Part shown: positions 19,072 through 27,564 of the stretch, piece after piece
Layout of the letters: the number at the start of each line of letters is the position of its first letter
How positions within the stretch are numbered: position 1 is the stretch's first letter
Assembly (NCBI GenBank): GCA_017512285.1
Contig: JAFWGU010000001.1
Span: 1 to 64,000, forward strand
Source: Erysipelotrichaceae bacterium
Lineage (GTDB): Bacteria; Bacillota_I; Bacilli_A; Erysipelotrichales; Erysipelotrichaceae
Direction: 5' to 3'
DNA length: 64,000 nt
Position numbers and translations under genes: made by a program
Notes under the pieces: model-generated
Seen by the model: only the letters and a program-made list of their open reading frames with translations
Told to the model about the DNA's origin: nothing
Database searches by the model: none

Positions 19072-20307
19072 TTATCTGTTCTGCATGAAGGCTTCGATCT
19101 CGTCAACCTCTTTCATGATGTTTTCGCTTAAGCATATGCAGCCGTCCTCGGTGATCATGATGTCATCCTCAATGCGGACGCCGATGCCTTCATCCTCCAG
19201 ATACAGACCAGGTTCATCAGTGATGACGTTGCCAGGCTGCAACGGTTCATCAAACAGTGAAACATCGTGTGTTTCCAGACCCAGGTGATGAGATACACCA
19301 TGCCAGTAGTAATCTCTTACCGTCTTGCCGTCCTGCAGTAAGCCGATCTTCGGCAGTTCCTGCTGATAGAACTCGATAACCTTGTTATTGAGGTCGCGGG
19401 TAGTCATGCCCGGTCTTACGACTTCCATGACCATCTTGTTGGCTCTTAATACTATTTCATATATTTCTCTCTGCCTGTCGGTAAACTTGCCGCTTACCGG
19501 GAAGGTACGGGAGATGTCTGCGTTGTAATACTTGTAGGCTGCACCAAGGTCAACCAGTACCAGGTCGCCAGGTTTGGTCTGCTGATTGTTCTTGCCATAG
19601 TGCAGGACCGTTGCGTTCTTGCCGCCGGCGCAGATGGTATGGAAGGCATGCTCCGTCTGTTCACTCTTGAGAACGAAGTCAAAGTAAGCTTCCAGTTCAT
19701 TTTCCCAGATGTAGTCACGGGAAGCCTGCATCATGGCCTTGATGCCGGCATTGGTAACGCTGATGGCCTTTCTCATCTTTTCAATTTCATCAGCGTCCTT
19801 GACCAGACGCATTCTGGTCGTATTGGCGGCGATGTTTCTGATCTGAACATCAGGATTGTATCTTCTGATCTCATTGAACAGATCGGCTACCGGCCATGGC
19901 TGATCATATTCCTGCTTTGACAGTTCTCCGCAAAGGGTGAACTGATTCAGCTTGCCATAGTGATTGATGTACATGGCAATAGTATCCTTCAGTGAATCAA
20001 CGTATCTTACATCCTTGATTCCGCTGATCTCCCTGGCTTCATCTGCCAGAATCTTGCCGCCAACCCACTTGGCCTGAACCGGATCAAACGGTTCAATGAA
20101 CAGAATGGTCTGATTCATTCTGGCTGTCTTGACAAACATCAGAACCAGATTTTCATTATCCAGACCCGTGTAGTAGAAAAATGAACGGTCGACATCAAAC
20201 GGATGTCTCTCATCTCCGATATTGTAAGCTGCCTTACCGGACATCAGTATGGTAATGGAATTTTCCGGCAGGGTTGCCAGCAGTTTTTCTCTTCTTTCCT
20301 GATACAT
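19072..20307 (-). CDS. pepP: Xaa-Pro aminopeptidase (M24B)
   Basis: A 411-residue aminopeptidase P-type enzyme removing N-terminal residues before proline. The N-terminal creatinase-like domain is followed by the pita-bread metallopeptidase domain. The dimetal ligands are visible as DLGAAYKYYNADISRTFP (two Asp), GVSHHLGLETHD (His), DEPGLYLEDEG (Glu) and VRIEDDIMI (Glu). The ATG at 20307 has GGAGG nine bases upstream and begins two bases after the ispD stop; an upstream TTG would overlap ispD. It is co-transcribed with ispD. Confidence 0.95.
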   Translation of the reverse strand: MYQERREKLLATLPENSITILMSGKAAYNIGDERHPFDVDRSFFYYTGLDNENLVLMFVKTARMNQTILFIEPFDPVQAKWVGGKILADEAREISGIKDVRYVDSLKDTIAMYINHYGKLNQFTLCGELSKQEYDQPWPVADLFNEIRRYNPDVQIRNIAANTTRMRLVKDADEIEKMRKAISVTNAGIKAMMQASRDYIWENELEAYFDFVLKSEQTEHAFHTICAGGKNATVLHYGKNNQQTKPGDLVLVDLGAAYKYYNADISRTFPVSGKFTDRQREIYEIVLRANKMVMEVVRPGMTTRDLNNKVIEFYQQELPKIGLLQDGKTVRDYYWHGVSHHLGLETHDVSLFDEPLQPGNVITDEPGLYLEDEGIGVRIEDDIMITEDGCICLSENIMKEVDEIEAFMQNR

Positions 20308-20309
20308 GA

Positions 20310-20960
20310 TCAAATACCTCCCTCTACATCATTTATCGTCGTTATCTTCATGTTGTTGCCGAAGCACTCAACACACTTTATTCTGACTGTTCCAAATCTT
20401 TCCACAAGAGAGCAGTCATCAGTTCCCGTAAATCCTTCCATCATTGCCTTGCGGTAACACTCTCTGAGCACTTCCGTACTGAAGCCCTGAGGAGTCTGGG
20501 CTCTTTTGACCTTGTCGCGGTCAATGGTTCCCGTCACATAACCGTCCTCAGCTACCTTGATGGTATCGGTCTCACTCTTTACTAGCAGGGCTCCCTGTTC
20601 CTCGGTTACCTCTGCTTTCAGTCTGTTCAGATCCCCTCTCTGCAGGAAACATCTTGCCCCGTCGTGAACCAGAACGAAATCCTCGGTAACGTATTTCAAG
20701 CCGTTCCAGACGCTTTCCTGACGGCTGTCACCGCCATCGCAGATGACCATTCTGGCCTCATCATATTTTTCCGTAAGATATTCTCTGACTTCATCGCTGG
20801 TAACCACTACCAGCTGATGGCAGTCCTCATCCGCAAGAAAGACTTCCAGTGTCTTGTCGATTACTCTCTTGCCGTCACTGTATTTGTAAAGGATCTTGTT
20901 TGTATCAGCCGCAAACCTCGTTGATCTGCCTGCGGCTACTATGACTGCTGAATAGTTCAT
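20310..20960 (-). CDS. ispD: 2-C-methyl-D-erythritol 4-phosphate cytidylyltransferase
   Basis: IspD transfers CMP from CTP to methylerythritol phosphate in the MEP isoprenoid pathway. The 216-residue protein shows the nucleotide-binding start VIVAAGRSTRF, then GDSRQESVWNGL, VHDGARCF, VKRAQTPQGFSTEVL and TDDCSLVERFG. Its presence indicates isoprenoid synthesis via MEP instead of mevalonate. It is the first gene of a run with pepP and PAP2; the last could act on isoprenyl phosphates, but that is only a guess. Confidence 0.95.
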   Translation of the reverse strand: MNYSAVIVAAGRSTRFAADTNKILYKYSDGKRVIDKTLEVFLADEDCHQLVVVTSDEVREYLTEKYDEARMVICDGGDSRQESVWNGLKYVTEDFVLVHDGARCFLQRGDLNRLKAEVTEEQGALLVKSETDTIKVAEDGYVTGTIDRDKVKRAQTPQGFSTEVLRECYRKAMMEGFTGTDDCSLVERFGTVRIKCVECFGNNMKITTINDVEGGI

Positions 20961-21048
20961 ATTACACCTCTCGTGCTGTTACTATTTTAGCATACTTATC
21001 AGTAAAAAGTTTTCAAACAGCTAGCACTATTATTAATGAAAAAATAAT

Positions 21049-21078
21049 AAAAGGAACTGCCCTCGGACAGTTCCTTTT
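21049..21078 (-). terminator. Intrinsic terminator of the four-gene redox-like operon
   Basis: An 11-bp stem (AAAAGGAACTG / CAGTTCCTTTT) with an eight-base loop lies eight bases after the last stop of the operon. Confidence 0.85.
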
Positions 21079-21085
21079 GTCATTC

Positions 21086-21703
21086 TTACTTTCTGAATAC
21101 GTCCGGCTCAGCCAGTCCGCCTTTGTGCATGATCAGCACGCCAACCAGCAAGGCTGCCTGAGAAACGATGTTTGTTGCCTGGGCGATCCAGTTCATGGAA
21201 CTTGAATTATCGAACTTGCTGCCAAGATATCCCATGGCCAGCATGAAGACGAATGAAACAATGAAACAGATGATCGCGTTCTTCTTATTCATCTTTGCGG
21301 CCTTGAACATTAACAGCAGCTGTGTTCCGCCCAAGCCAACTACCTGTCCGATGATGAATATCAGATTGCTGGAATATACTGCAGGTGCCGCAACAGCATA
21401 TGTCCTGGTTCCGTTCCCCATTGATAATAATCCGAGAAATACAAGAAGGAAGCCGGGAGCCTGCATCGGGAAGAACGATGTATTAAGAGCTGCGAAGTCA
21501 CAGACTCCCAATGCGTACAGCGCCTTCCAGGCTGCCTTGTAGAAACCGGCTAAGAGTACCATTATTGAACCGGCTGCCAATAGGGCAAAGGAACCCTTGC
21601 TCATCTTGTTGTAGAGATCTCTCTGCAGAATTACTGCACTAATGAAGAACAGCACCACCGGGATGAAATCCACGATGGCCATTGGAACAGATATTCCGTT
21701 CAT
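21086..21703 (-). CDS. Polytopic membrane protein of unknown function
   Basis: A 205-residue, very hydrophobic protein with about six membrane segments and no charged catalytic motif. Its last segments carry MNWIAQATNIVSQAALLVG. It is the last gene of an operon with a DUF1295 protein, an NmrA-like SDR and a two-domain flavin reductase, 11 bases after the DUF1295 gene. I do not recognise the family. In context it could be a membrane partner of the reductases or an importer of their substrate. Confidence 0.65.
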   Translation of the reverse strand: MNGISVPMAIVDFIPVVLFFISAVILQRDLYNKMSKGSFALLAAGSIMVLLAGFYKAAWKALYALGVCDFAALNTSFFPMQAPGFLLVFLGLLSMGNGTRTYAVAAPAVYSSNLIFIIGQVVGLGGTQLLLMFKAAKMNKKNAIICFIVSFVFMLAMGYLGSKFDNSSSMNWIAQATNIVSQAALLVGVLIMHKGGLAEPDVFRK

Positions 21704-21714
21704 CCCTGATCCTC

Positions 21715-22521
21715 CTACTTAAGCCACTTGTAAGATGCAAGTGAATACAGAGGAACGCCAGGAATGATTGCCGGTGTCTTCTTGTAATATAACTGATACT
21801 CCGGATCATTCCCGTAGTTCTTGTTCTGTCTGACTTCAAGTCTCTTTGCGCCTGAGAACATGACATACAGGATCAGCAGGTAGCCGATCAGGGTAATTAT
21901 GAACTGACCGAACTTTACAGCGCCGATTCCTGAGATGAATACGCCGGTCCAGAACAGTATCTCACCGAAGTAGTTAGGACATCTGACGATTGAATATAAT
22001 CCGCCATCAACGAATCTGTTAGGATTCTTGGCCTTGGCATCTGACTTCTGCTTGTCAGCCAGTGCTTCAATGATGATGCCTGTCAGCATTATGATGCCGC
22101 CCAGAACAGCGAATAAGCCGCCCTTGTCACCGTTATATGCTCTGTAGGTTACAGCTGCGGTCTGGAAGATGTATTCGAATGAAACATAGATCCATACGGC
22201 TACGCTTACGAAGATAGGGATCTTCTTTCCGCCTACCGACTCATTAACGGCCTTCTTCAGACTGTTCTGATATGACTTGCTCTTGAGTTCACGGTAAAGG
22301 AGATAGCCTCCTAATCTCAGACCGTAAACGATCATGAGAATGCACATGACAAGTGTCGGAGTCGTTAGCTGACCGGCAAACATTATCATGATGGCAACGC
22401 CGATGCCGAATACTGCCAGTCCATATCCTACGGACATGAACCAGACAAATCTGTAGAAGCCTACTAATGTTAGAACTGCAGATACTGCCAAAAGTATCCA
22501 CATCTGTGTTGGAAACAGCAT
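21715..22521 (-). CDS. DUF1295 / steroid 5-alpha-reductase-like membrane protein
   Basis: A 268-residue membrane protein with five to seven helices. The C-terminal signature of the DUF1295/steroid 5-alpha-reductase/isoprenylcysteine methyltransferase-like group is visible: FVDGGLYSIVRCPNYFGEIL with the conserved R-x-P-N-Y-x-G-E, then a C-terminal YKKTPAIIPG. Relatives reduce double bonds of lipids or steroids with NAD(P)H, or methylate prenyl groups; the motif alone does not separate these. It is five bases downstream of the SDR gene, so both are probably made together. This supports, but does not prove, a lipid- or steroid-directed reduction pathway. Confidence 0.82.
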   Translation of the reverse strand: MLFPTQMWILLAVSAVLTLVGFYRFVWFMSVGYGLAVFGIGVAIMIMFAGQLTTPTLVMCILMIVYGLRLGGYLLYRELKSKSYQNSLKKAVNESVGGKKIPIFVSVAVWIYVSFEYIFQTAAVTYRAYNGDKGGLFAVLGGIIMLTGIIIEALADKQKSDAKAKNPNRFVDGGLYSIVRCPNYFGEILFWTGVFISGIGAVKFGQFIITLIGYLLILYVMFSGAKRLEVRQNKNYGNDPEYQLYYKKTPAIIPGVPLYSLASYKWLK

Positions 22522-22526
22522 ATCAA

Positions 22527-23375
22527 TTACCTCCTGAAGTATTCATTAATATATTGTTTGAAGCTGGCATCACCGTAAACGGTATCGCCAACCAGATCGC
22601 TTGTGAGAGTCCACTTTGAGAACTTTATGATGGCTTCCTTGCCTGACTTGTTCAGCTTGTTGATGAAGGCCAGAACATCAAACAGCCATGTTGGAGCTGA
22701 CTTGATCTCTACCTGCTTACCGGCTGCCTCAGCACACATCTGAGCGATTTCCTTGTATGTATAGGTTTCCTTGCCGCCGATGCTGTAGGTCTTGTTTTCG
22801 TCGGTCATGTGCTTGACGATGAATTCAGCGAAGTCAGGTGTGTCGATGACGTTGCACTTGCAGCTGCCATCGCCTAACAGATTTACCTTGCCTGCCTCGA
22901 TCATTGGCTTGAAGACCTTGGCAATATCATAGAAATAACCTGTCGGTCTGTAGATGACATATGTCAGTCCGCTCTTCTTCAGTTCAACTTCCAGTTTTGC
23001 CTTTGCGTCAAGCATTGGAACGCCCGGAGCCTCATCAGCTCTGATTACTGAAATGTAGTTGAAGTACCTGACGCCGGCTGCCTTTGCTTCATTAAGCAGA
23101 TTCAGGTTTCCGTGGTAGTCAATGTCATAGGCTGTCAGAGTCTTGCTTGCTCCTGTCAGACCCATTGTCGTAATGGCAACGTCACAGCCATCGCATACGC
23201 CCTTGAGCGTTTCAGCCTTGGTGGCATCGATTGCCTTAAATGTGTACTTGCCCTTTGTTCCTTCTACTTCTCTTTCCTTCAAGTCACAGGCAACAACTTC
23301 ATGCCCCTGCTTAACCAGTTCCTTCAGAATGTCTGCACCCAGGTTTCCGAATGCTCCTGCTAATAGTACCTTCAT
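22527..23375 (-). CDS. NAD(P)-binding atypical short-chain dehydrogenase (NmrA-like)
   Basis: A 282-residue Rossmann protein starting MKVLLAGAFGNLGADIL, with the G-x-x-G-x-x-G dinucleotide motif at residues 7-13. It continues as an extended or atypical SDR (VRYFNYISV, then YVIYRPTGYFYDI). The usual YxxxK pair is not obvious, as in NmrA/HSCARG-like members that sense or use NAD(P)H. It is second in the operon, 13 bases after the flavin-reductase gene. The substrate is unknown; a 3-beta-HSD-like activity would fit the neighbouring DUF1295 protein, but that is inference. Confidence 0.82.
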   Translation of the reverse strand: MKVLLAGAFGNLGADILKELVKQGHEVVACDLKEREVEGTKGKYTFKAIDATKAETLKGVCDGCDVAITTMGLTGASKTLTAYDIDYHGNLNLLNEAKAAGVRYFNYISVIRADEAPGVPMLDAKAKLEVELKKSGLTYVIYRPTGYFYDIAKVFKPMIEAGKVNLLGDGSCKCNVIDTPDFAEFIVKHMTDENKTYSIGGKETYTYKEIAQMCAEAAGKQVEIKSAPTWLFDVLAFINKLNKSGKEAIIKFSKWTLTSDLVGDTVYGDASFKQYINEYFRR

Positions 23376-23388
23376 TTTATAATACCCC

Positions 23389-24336
23389 CTATTTTCCGCC
23401 TTTTTCCCTGGCGCGCTTGTCGTTAATAATATCCATGTGTTCAGCCGTGATGACTGTTACACCATTTTCCTTTGCCCAGGCAACACACCCCTTGAGTGCC
23501 GTCGGCAGGAAGATTCTCGGAACCTTTACCAGCTTGGCACATGCCTCATCGGTAAACTGGATATCCGGATCAATTCTCTTGGCTGCGTACTGTACGCTGC
23601 TCAGGCTTGTTTCCCTTATCGGCAGTAATTCACCGATTGGCTTATTGAATACTGATGATCTGGTGTACCAGAAATTCTTTGAATCACGGTAACCATAGTC
23701 TACAGGTACCGGTGGGAAGTCGTTTTTGGTAACGCCGTTTACGATGGCGTTATAATACTTTTCCTTCATCAGGATCTTGTTTACCTTCAGGATGAAATGT
23801 GCTCCATAAGGTGTTGTGATACCGTTGAAATCATGATACTTCTCGAGTTCATAATGGTCTTGCCCTTCTTCCAGAGGCTTTGTTCCTTCACAGTTTTCCA
23901 GTGAATCGACCCATTCACACTCGAATACCTGGAAACACTCCTTGATAACCTTTGGATATGTTCCCTTTGGATCAGCTTCGGCGCATAATCCGTCTTCCAG
24001 TGTATAGATGCAGTTCTTCATCTTCTGTTCAGTGGTATCGCCAGGGAACCCTAATGCGACAGCCTGCTTGAAGAGTTTTCTGTCATCATAGATGAAATTA
24101 AGAGCGCATTTCTTACGCTTGATGATGTTCTGTGCTGTATTTGAAGAGTTACGGCATTCCAGTAACATGGCATAATAATCCTTGCCGGCAACGTAATACG
24201 GCTGAACAAGAGAATATGCACCGCAGTTTGTCTGCCCGTTATCTGCCAGGGTGCTTATAATAACCGTTGGCATCGGGAAGAATGCCGATGTCTGATAAAA
24301 ATTATCTACTATTCTCAGATCCTTAAAACTACTCAT
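23389..24336 (-). CDS. Flavin reductase-fold protein with C-terminal PCP_red-like domain
   Basis: A 315-residue protein with two parts. Residues 1 to about 220 look like the FMN-binding split barrel of flavin reductase-like proteins (FFPMPTVIISTLADNGQTNCGAYSLVQPYY, then NSSNTAQNIIKRKKCALNFIY). Residues about 258-308 (DIQFTDEACAKLVKVPRIFL, then CVAWAKENGVTVITAEHM) resemble the small PCP_red domain known from the light-independent protochlorophyllide reductase B subunit and some other redox proteins. It is the first gene of the four-gene operon; TATAAT lies 27-32 bases upstream on the minus strand. The protein probably binds FMN and feeds electrons to a partner. The tail assignment is by motif reading only. 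Confidence 0.72.
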   Translation of the reverse strand: MSSFKDLRIVDNFYQTSAFFPMPTVIISTLADNGQTNCGAYSLVQPYYVAGKDYYAMLLECRNSSNTAQNIIKRKKCALNFIYDDRKLFKQAVALGFPGDTTEQKMKNCIYTLEDGLCAEADPKGTYPKVIKECFQVFECEWVDSLENCEGTKPLEEGQDHYELEKYHDFNGITTPYGAHFILKVNKILMKEKYYNAIVNGVTKNDFPPVPVDYGYRDSKNFWYTRSSVFNKPIGELLPIRETSLSSVQYAAKRIDPDIQFTDEACAKLVKVPRIFLPTALKGCVAWAKENGVTVITAEHMDIINDKRAREKGGK

Positions 24337-24465
24337 AAGAATACCCCCATTTTGTCTATTTTATTATACAACGTTCTCGCAGCCTTGTTGACACAAAGCA
24401 AGTTAAGAAGATATTGCAAAAAAATAAGAATGTGATAAAATGTGAATAGAAAGAAGATGGTGCTT

Positions 24466-24828
24466 ATGTATCAATGGATAAAAGGAAACGTTTATAAACT
24501 GATAGCTACCCTTTCTGACACCTGCATAACGCTGAACAACAGTGCGGCAAATCACTTTGCGGATGTCAGATGGTGTCTGATAGGCATAGACAGCGATGAA
24601 CTTAAGCTGGCAATCAAACCCGTCAGCAAGACTGATATCGATCTTCATCTCTACTCTCTGGAAGATCTGCACAAGGTTTCCATGGGAAACGGTTATGCCC
24701 GCATCAGCAACAAGTCCCTCATGCAGTCTGTTGCTGAACTAAGAGGAGCGCCCCTGCTCAATGACAAGTGCAGCTGTGAATGGGACGAAAAGAACAACAT
24801 GCTGGTAATTAATCTGGCTGTTCAGTAG
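24466..24828 (+). CDS. Small protein of unknown function upstream of nfeD
   Basis: About 120 residues (MYQWIKGNVYKLIATLSDTC...), soluble, no signal peptide, no recognised domain. The start is uncertain: ATGs at 24457 and 24466 and a GTG at 24442 are all in frame, and none has a clear Shine-Dalgarno site. The codon use and the 13-base gap to nfeD argue that it is a real gene in the nfeD-slipin operon. Its promoter probably lies in the 24388-24435 region (TTGACA at 24388, TTGCAA at 24415), but no pair of boxes stands out. Confidence 0.6.
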   Translation: MYQWIKGNVYKLIATLSDTCITLNNSAANHFADVRWCLIGIDSDELKLAIKPVSKTDIDLHLYSLEDLHKVSMGNGYARISNKSLMQSVAELRGAPLLNDKCSCEWDEKNNMLVINLAVQ

Positions 24829-24841
24829 GAGGTAAGTATTT

Positions 24842-25267
24842 ATGGTAATATTCTGGCTAATAGTCGCCATAGCTAGCATCGTAATAGAAATAATCACTCT
24901 GGGAAACCTGATCTGCATCTGGTTTGCCATCGGAGCACTTGTTTCTGCGATCCTGGCCTGGCTCAAGGTCTACACGGCAATTCAGTACATTGTGTTCTTC
25001 GTGGCATCAATACTGGCAATGCTGATCATCAGGCCTCTCGCCGCTGAATATCTCAGAGGCAATACCGTTCCTACCAACGCCGACAGACTGATTGGGAAGA
25101 CCGGCGTAGTTACCAGGGAGATCACATCAGATTCCTGGGGCGAAGTTCTGGTCATGGGCGTAAGATGGAGCGCCATCAGTGTTGACAACACTGCCATTAA
25201 AAAGGATACTAAAGTAAAGATCATGGCAATTGACGGCGTCAAGCTCATGGTCACACCAGTAGAGTAA
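24842..25267 (+). CDS. NfeD-family membrane protein
   Basis: A 141-residue protein with two or three N-terminal membrane helices (VIFWLIVAIASIVIEIITLG, then a second hydrophobic block ending AMLIIRPLA). A C-terminal OB-fold domain follows (LIGKTGVVTREI, then WGEVLVMGVRWSA). NfeD proteins pair with slipin/stomatin (SPFH) proteins to organise membrane microdomains. The gene is followed after 13 bases by such a slipin, the standard pairing. AGGAGG precedes the ATG. Confidence 0.93.
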   Translation: MVIFWLIVAIASIVIEIITLGNLICIWFAIGALVSAILAWLKVYTAIQYIVFFVASILAMLIIRPLAAEYLRGNTVPTNADRLIGKTGVVTREITSDSWGEVLVMGVRWSAISVDNTAIKKDTKVKIMAIDGVKLMVTPVE

Positions 25268-25280
25268 CGGAGGTAAAAAA

Positions 25281-26177
25281 ATGCCATACACTTATTTGAT
25301 TTTTGCATTAATATTCATTCTCATCGCAGGCATTCTGGCCTACACGATCAGAATCGTTCCACAGGCAGAAGCCTATGTCATTGAAAGACTCGGCGCCTAT
25401 AACGACACATGGACAACCGGCGTACACTTCGTAATGCCGTTCATCGACAGGATCGCCAACAAGGTAACCCTGAAGGAAATCGTAAAGGACTTCGATCCGC
25501 AGCCTGTTATCACCAAGGATAACGTAACGATGCAGATCGATACCATCGTATACTTCCAGATCACAGACCCGAAGCTGTACACATACGGCGTCGTAGGTCC
25601 TATCTCAGCCATTGAGAACCTGACAGCTACCACCCTGCGTAACATCATCGGTGACCTGGAACTTGATGAAACCCTGACTTCAAGAGACATCATCAATACT
25701 CAGATGCGTTCAATTCTTGATGAAGCCACCGACCCATGGGGCATCAAGATCAACCGTGTTGAAGTAAAGAACATCATTCCTCCAAAGGACATTCAGGAAG
25801 CCATGGAAAAGCAGATGCGTGCTGAACGTGAAAGACGTGAAGCCATCCTGAAGGCTGAAGGTGAAAAGAAGAGCGCAATCCTGATCGCTGAAGGTGAAAA
25901 GGAATCAACAGTTCTCAGAGCCGAAGCCAAGAAGGCTGCCATGATTGCCGAGGCTGAAGGTAAGGCCAGAGCCTTACAGGCAGTATATGAAGCAGAGGCC
26001 AGAGGCATTGAACTGATCAACAATTCAAATCCTTCCAAGGAATACCTCTCAATCAAGTCACTTGAAACCTACGAAAAGATGGCAAACGGCCAGGCAACGA
26101 AGATCGTTGTTCCAAGTGAAATGCAGTCAGTCGCTTCATTGCTGACAGCCGCCAAAGAAATCGTTGAGAAGAAATAA
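25281..26177 (+). CDS. SPFH/Band-7 slipin (QmcA/paraslipin-like)
   Basis: A 298-residue protein with one N-terminal membrane helix (YLIFALIFILIAGILAYTI) and the Band-7 domain (RIVPQAEAYVIERLGAYNDT, then VDGRV-equivalent DNVTMQIDTIVYFQITDP). It ends in a long charged coiled coil (AMEKQMRAERERREAILKAE) and a short hydrophobic C-terminus. Such proteins form ring-like membrane scaffolds and act with the preceding NfeD protein. A terminator follows directly. Confidence 0.94.
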   Translation: MPYTYLIFALIFILIAGILAYTIRIVPQAEAYVIERLGAYNDTWTTGVHFVMPFIDRIANKVTLKEIVKDFDPQPVITKDNVTMQIDTIVYFQITDPKLYTYGVVGPISAIENLTATTLRNIIGDLELDETLTSRDIINTQMRSILDEATDPWGIKINRVEVKNIIPPKDIQEAMEKQMRAERERREAILKAEGEKKSAILIAEGEKESTVLRAEAKKAAMIAEAEGKARALQAVYEAEARGIELINNSNPSKEYLSIKSLETYEKMANGQATKIVVPSEMQSVASLLTAAKEIVEKK

Positions 26178-26186
26178 AAAATAATG

Positions 26187-26210
26187 AAATCCAGCTCAGG
26201 CTGGATTTTT
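26187..26210 (+). terminator. Intrinsic terminator of the nfeD-slipin operon
   Basis: A 9-bp stem (AAATCCAGC / GCTGGATTT) with a four-base loop is followed by T residues. Confidence 0.88.
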
Positions 26211-26224
26211 TCATTTAGCGCTTA

Positions 26225-26233
26225 TGGTATAAT
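26225..26233 (+). promoter_or_regulatory. Extended -10 promoter of the HPr-LDH gene
   Basis: TGGTATAAT (TG-n-TATAAT) lies 30 bases before the ATG. No strong -35 is seen. CGGAGG is the ribosome site. Confidence 0.6.
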
Positions 26234-26262
26234 CAAGGTGAAGAATACAACGGAGGTATAAT

Positions 26263-27564
26263 ATGAAACAATTTCGCTGTAAAGTTGAAAACCCTTTGGG
26301 AATCCATGCAAGACCTGCCGCTCTTCTTGCTCAGCTGTGCGTGGGCATCAGAAGCACTGTTTCCATAAAATGCAACGGCAAGGAAGCCAACGGCAATAAC
26401 GTCCTGCAGATACTGGCTCTGAAAGCCGGCAAGGGCGACGTTCTGGAAATAACCGTTGAAGGTGATAACGAAGCTGAAGATGTCGAGAAGGTCAAGGAAC
26501 TGATGAGGGCTGACTTCGTTGCCGAAAGTGCACCGAAGATCCTGAAGATCGCTTTCTATGGTACCAAGGACTATGACAGAATGTTTTTTACCGAGTTAAC
26601 CAAGGATAAGGGACCGGGAACCTATAACTGTGAAATAACCTATCTTGAATCAAGGCTGACCGAAGAAACCGTTTCACTCGCCAAGGAATTTGATGCCGTA
26701 TGCATCTTCGTCAACGACGAGGCACCGAGAAGTGTCGTTCAGAAACTGCATGAGGAAGGCGTATCACTGATCTTATTACGCTGCGCCGGATTCAATAATG
26801 TTGACCTTGTAGCCTGCAAGGAATTCGGCATCAAGGTTGCCAGAGTACCGGCTTATTCTCCATATGCCGTTGCCGAACACGCCATGGCCATCATTCAGGA
26901 AGCCAACAGAAGACTGCACAGAGCAGACCGCAAGGTACGTGAAAACAACTTCGCTCTTTCAGGACTGCTCGGCGTTGACCTCCATAACAAGATCTGTGGC
27001 GTCATGGGTACCGGCAAGATCGGCGAATGCTTCGCCAGAATTGCCAAGGGATACGGCATGAAGGTCATCGGCTGGGATGCCTACCCTAACCAGAGACTGG
27101 TAGATGAAGGCCTGCTCACCTATGTAACAAAGGATGAGCTGCTGGAAAAGGCTGACCTGATTTCCCTGCACGCTCCGCTTATCATGGGTGAAAACGGCAC
27201 ATACCACCTCATTAACAGAGAGACCATCGCCAAGATGAAGGATACGGTCATGCTGGTAAATACTGCCAGAGGCCCTCTGATCGACGCAGAGGCTCTGATC
27301 GAAGCCCTGAAGAAGGGAAAATTCCACGCCGTTGCCCTGGACGTATATGAAGGCGAAGACGAAAACGTCTACACCGACAGATCTGATGACGTCCTGGCAC
27401 ATTCAATCACAGCCCGTCTGCAGATGTTCCCGCAGCTGGTGCTGACTTCTCATCAGGCGTTCTTTACCAGAGAAGCCATGCAGGCTATCGCCGTAACAAC
27501 CATGGAAAATGCCCGTAACTTCAATGAGGGCCATGATCTGGGAAGCGCCGAATGCAAAGCGTAA
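26263..27564 (+). CDS. HPr phosphocarrier domain fused to D-lactate dehydrogenase
   Basis: One uninterrupted 433-residue frame. Residues 1 to about 88 are an HPr domain: NPLGIHARPAALLAQ puts the PEP-dependent phosphorylation site at His15 and Arg17 beside it, as in free HPr. The position equal to Bacillus Ser46 (target of HPr kinase) is Asn46. Residues about 92-430 are a D-2-hydroxyacid dehydrogenase of the fermentative D-LDH type. It has LILLRCAGFNNVDL, the NAD motif GVMGTGKIGECFA, NTARGPL (catalytic Arg), ALDVYEGE (Glu) and LTSHQAFFTREA (His). The LDH domain thus looks fully active: pyruvate plus NADH to D-lactate. The fused HPr could couple activity to PTS phosphorylation. The rhomboid gene starts inside its last codons. 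I do not know a described precedent for this fusion. Confidence 0.93.
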   Translation: MKQFRCKVENPLGIHARPAALLAQLCVGIRSTVSIKCNGKEANGNNVLQILALKAGKGDVLEITVEGDNEAEDVEKVKELMRADFVAESAPKILKIAFYGTKDYDRMFFTELTKDKGPGTYNCEITYLESRLTEETVSLAKEFDAVCIFVNDEAPRSVVQKLHEEGVSLILLRCAGFNNVDLVACKEFGIKVARVPAYSPYAVAEHAMAIIQEANRRLHRADRKVRENNFALSGLLGVDLHNKICGVMGTGKIGECFARIAKGYGMKVIGWDAYPNQRLVDEGLLTYVTKDELLEKADLISLHAPLIMGENGTYHLINRETIAKMKDTVMLVNTARGPLIDAEALIEALKKGKFHAVALDVYEGEDENVYTDRSDDVLAHSITARLQMFPQLVLTSHQAFFTREAMQAIAVTTMENARNFNEGHDLGSAECKA

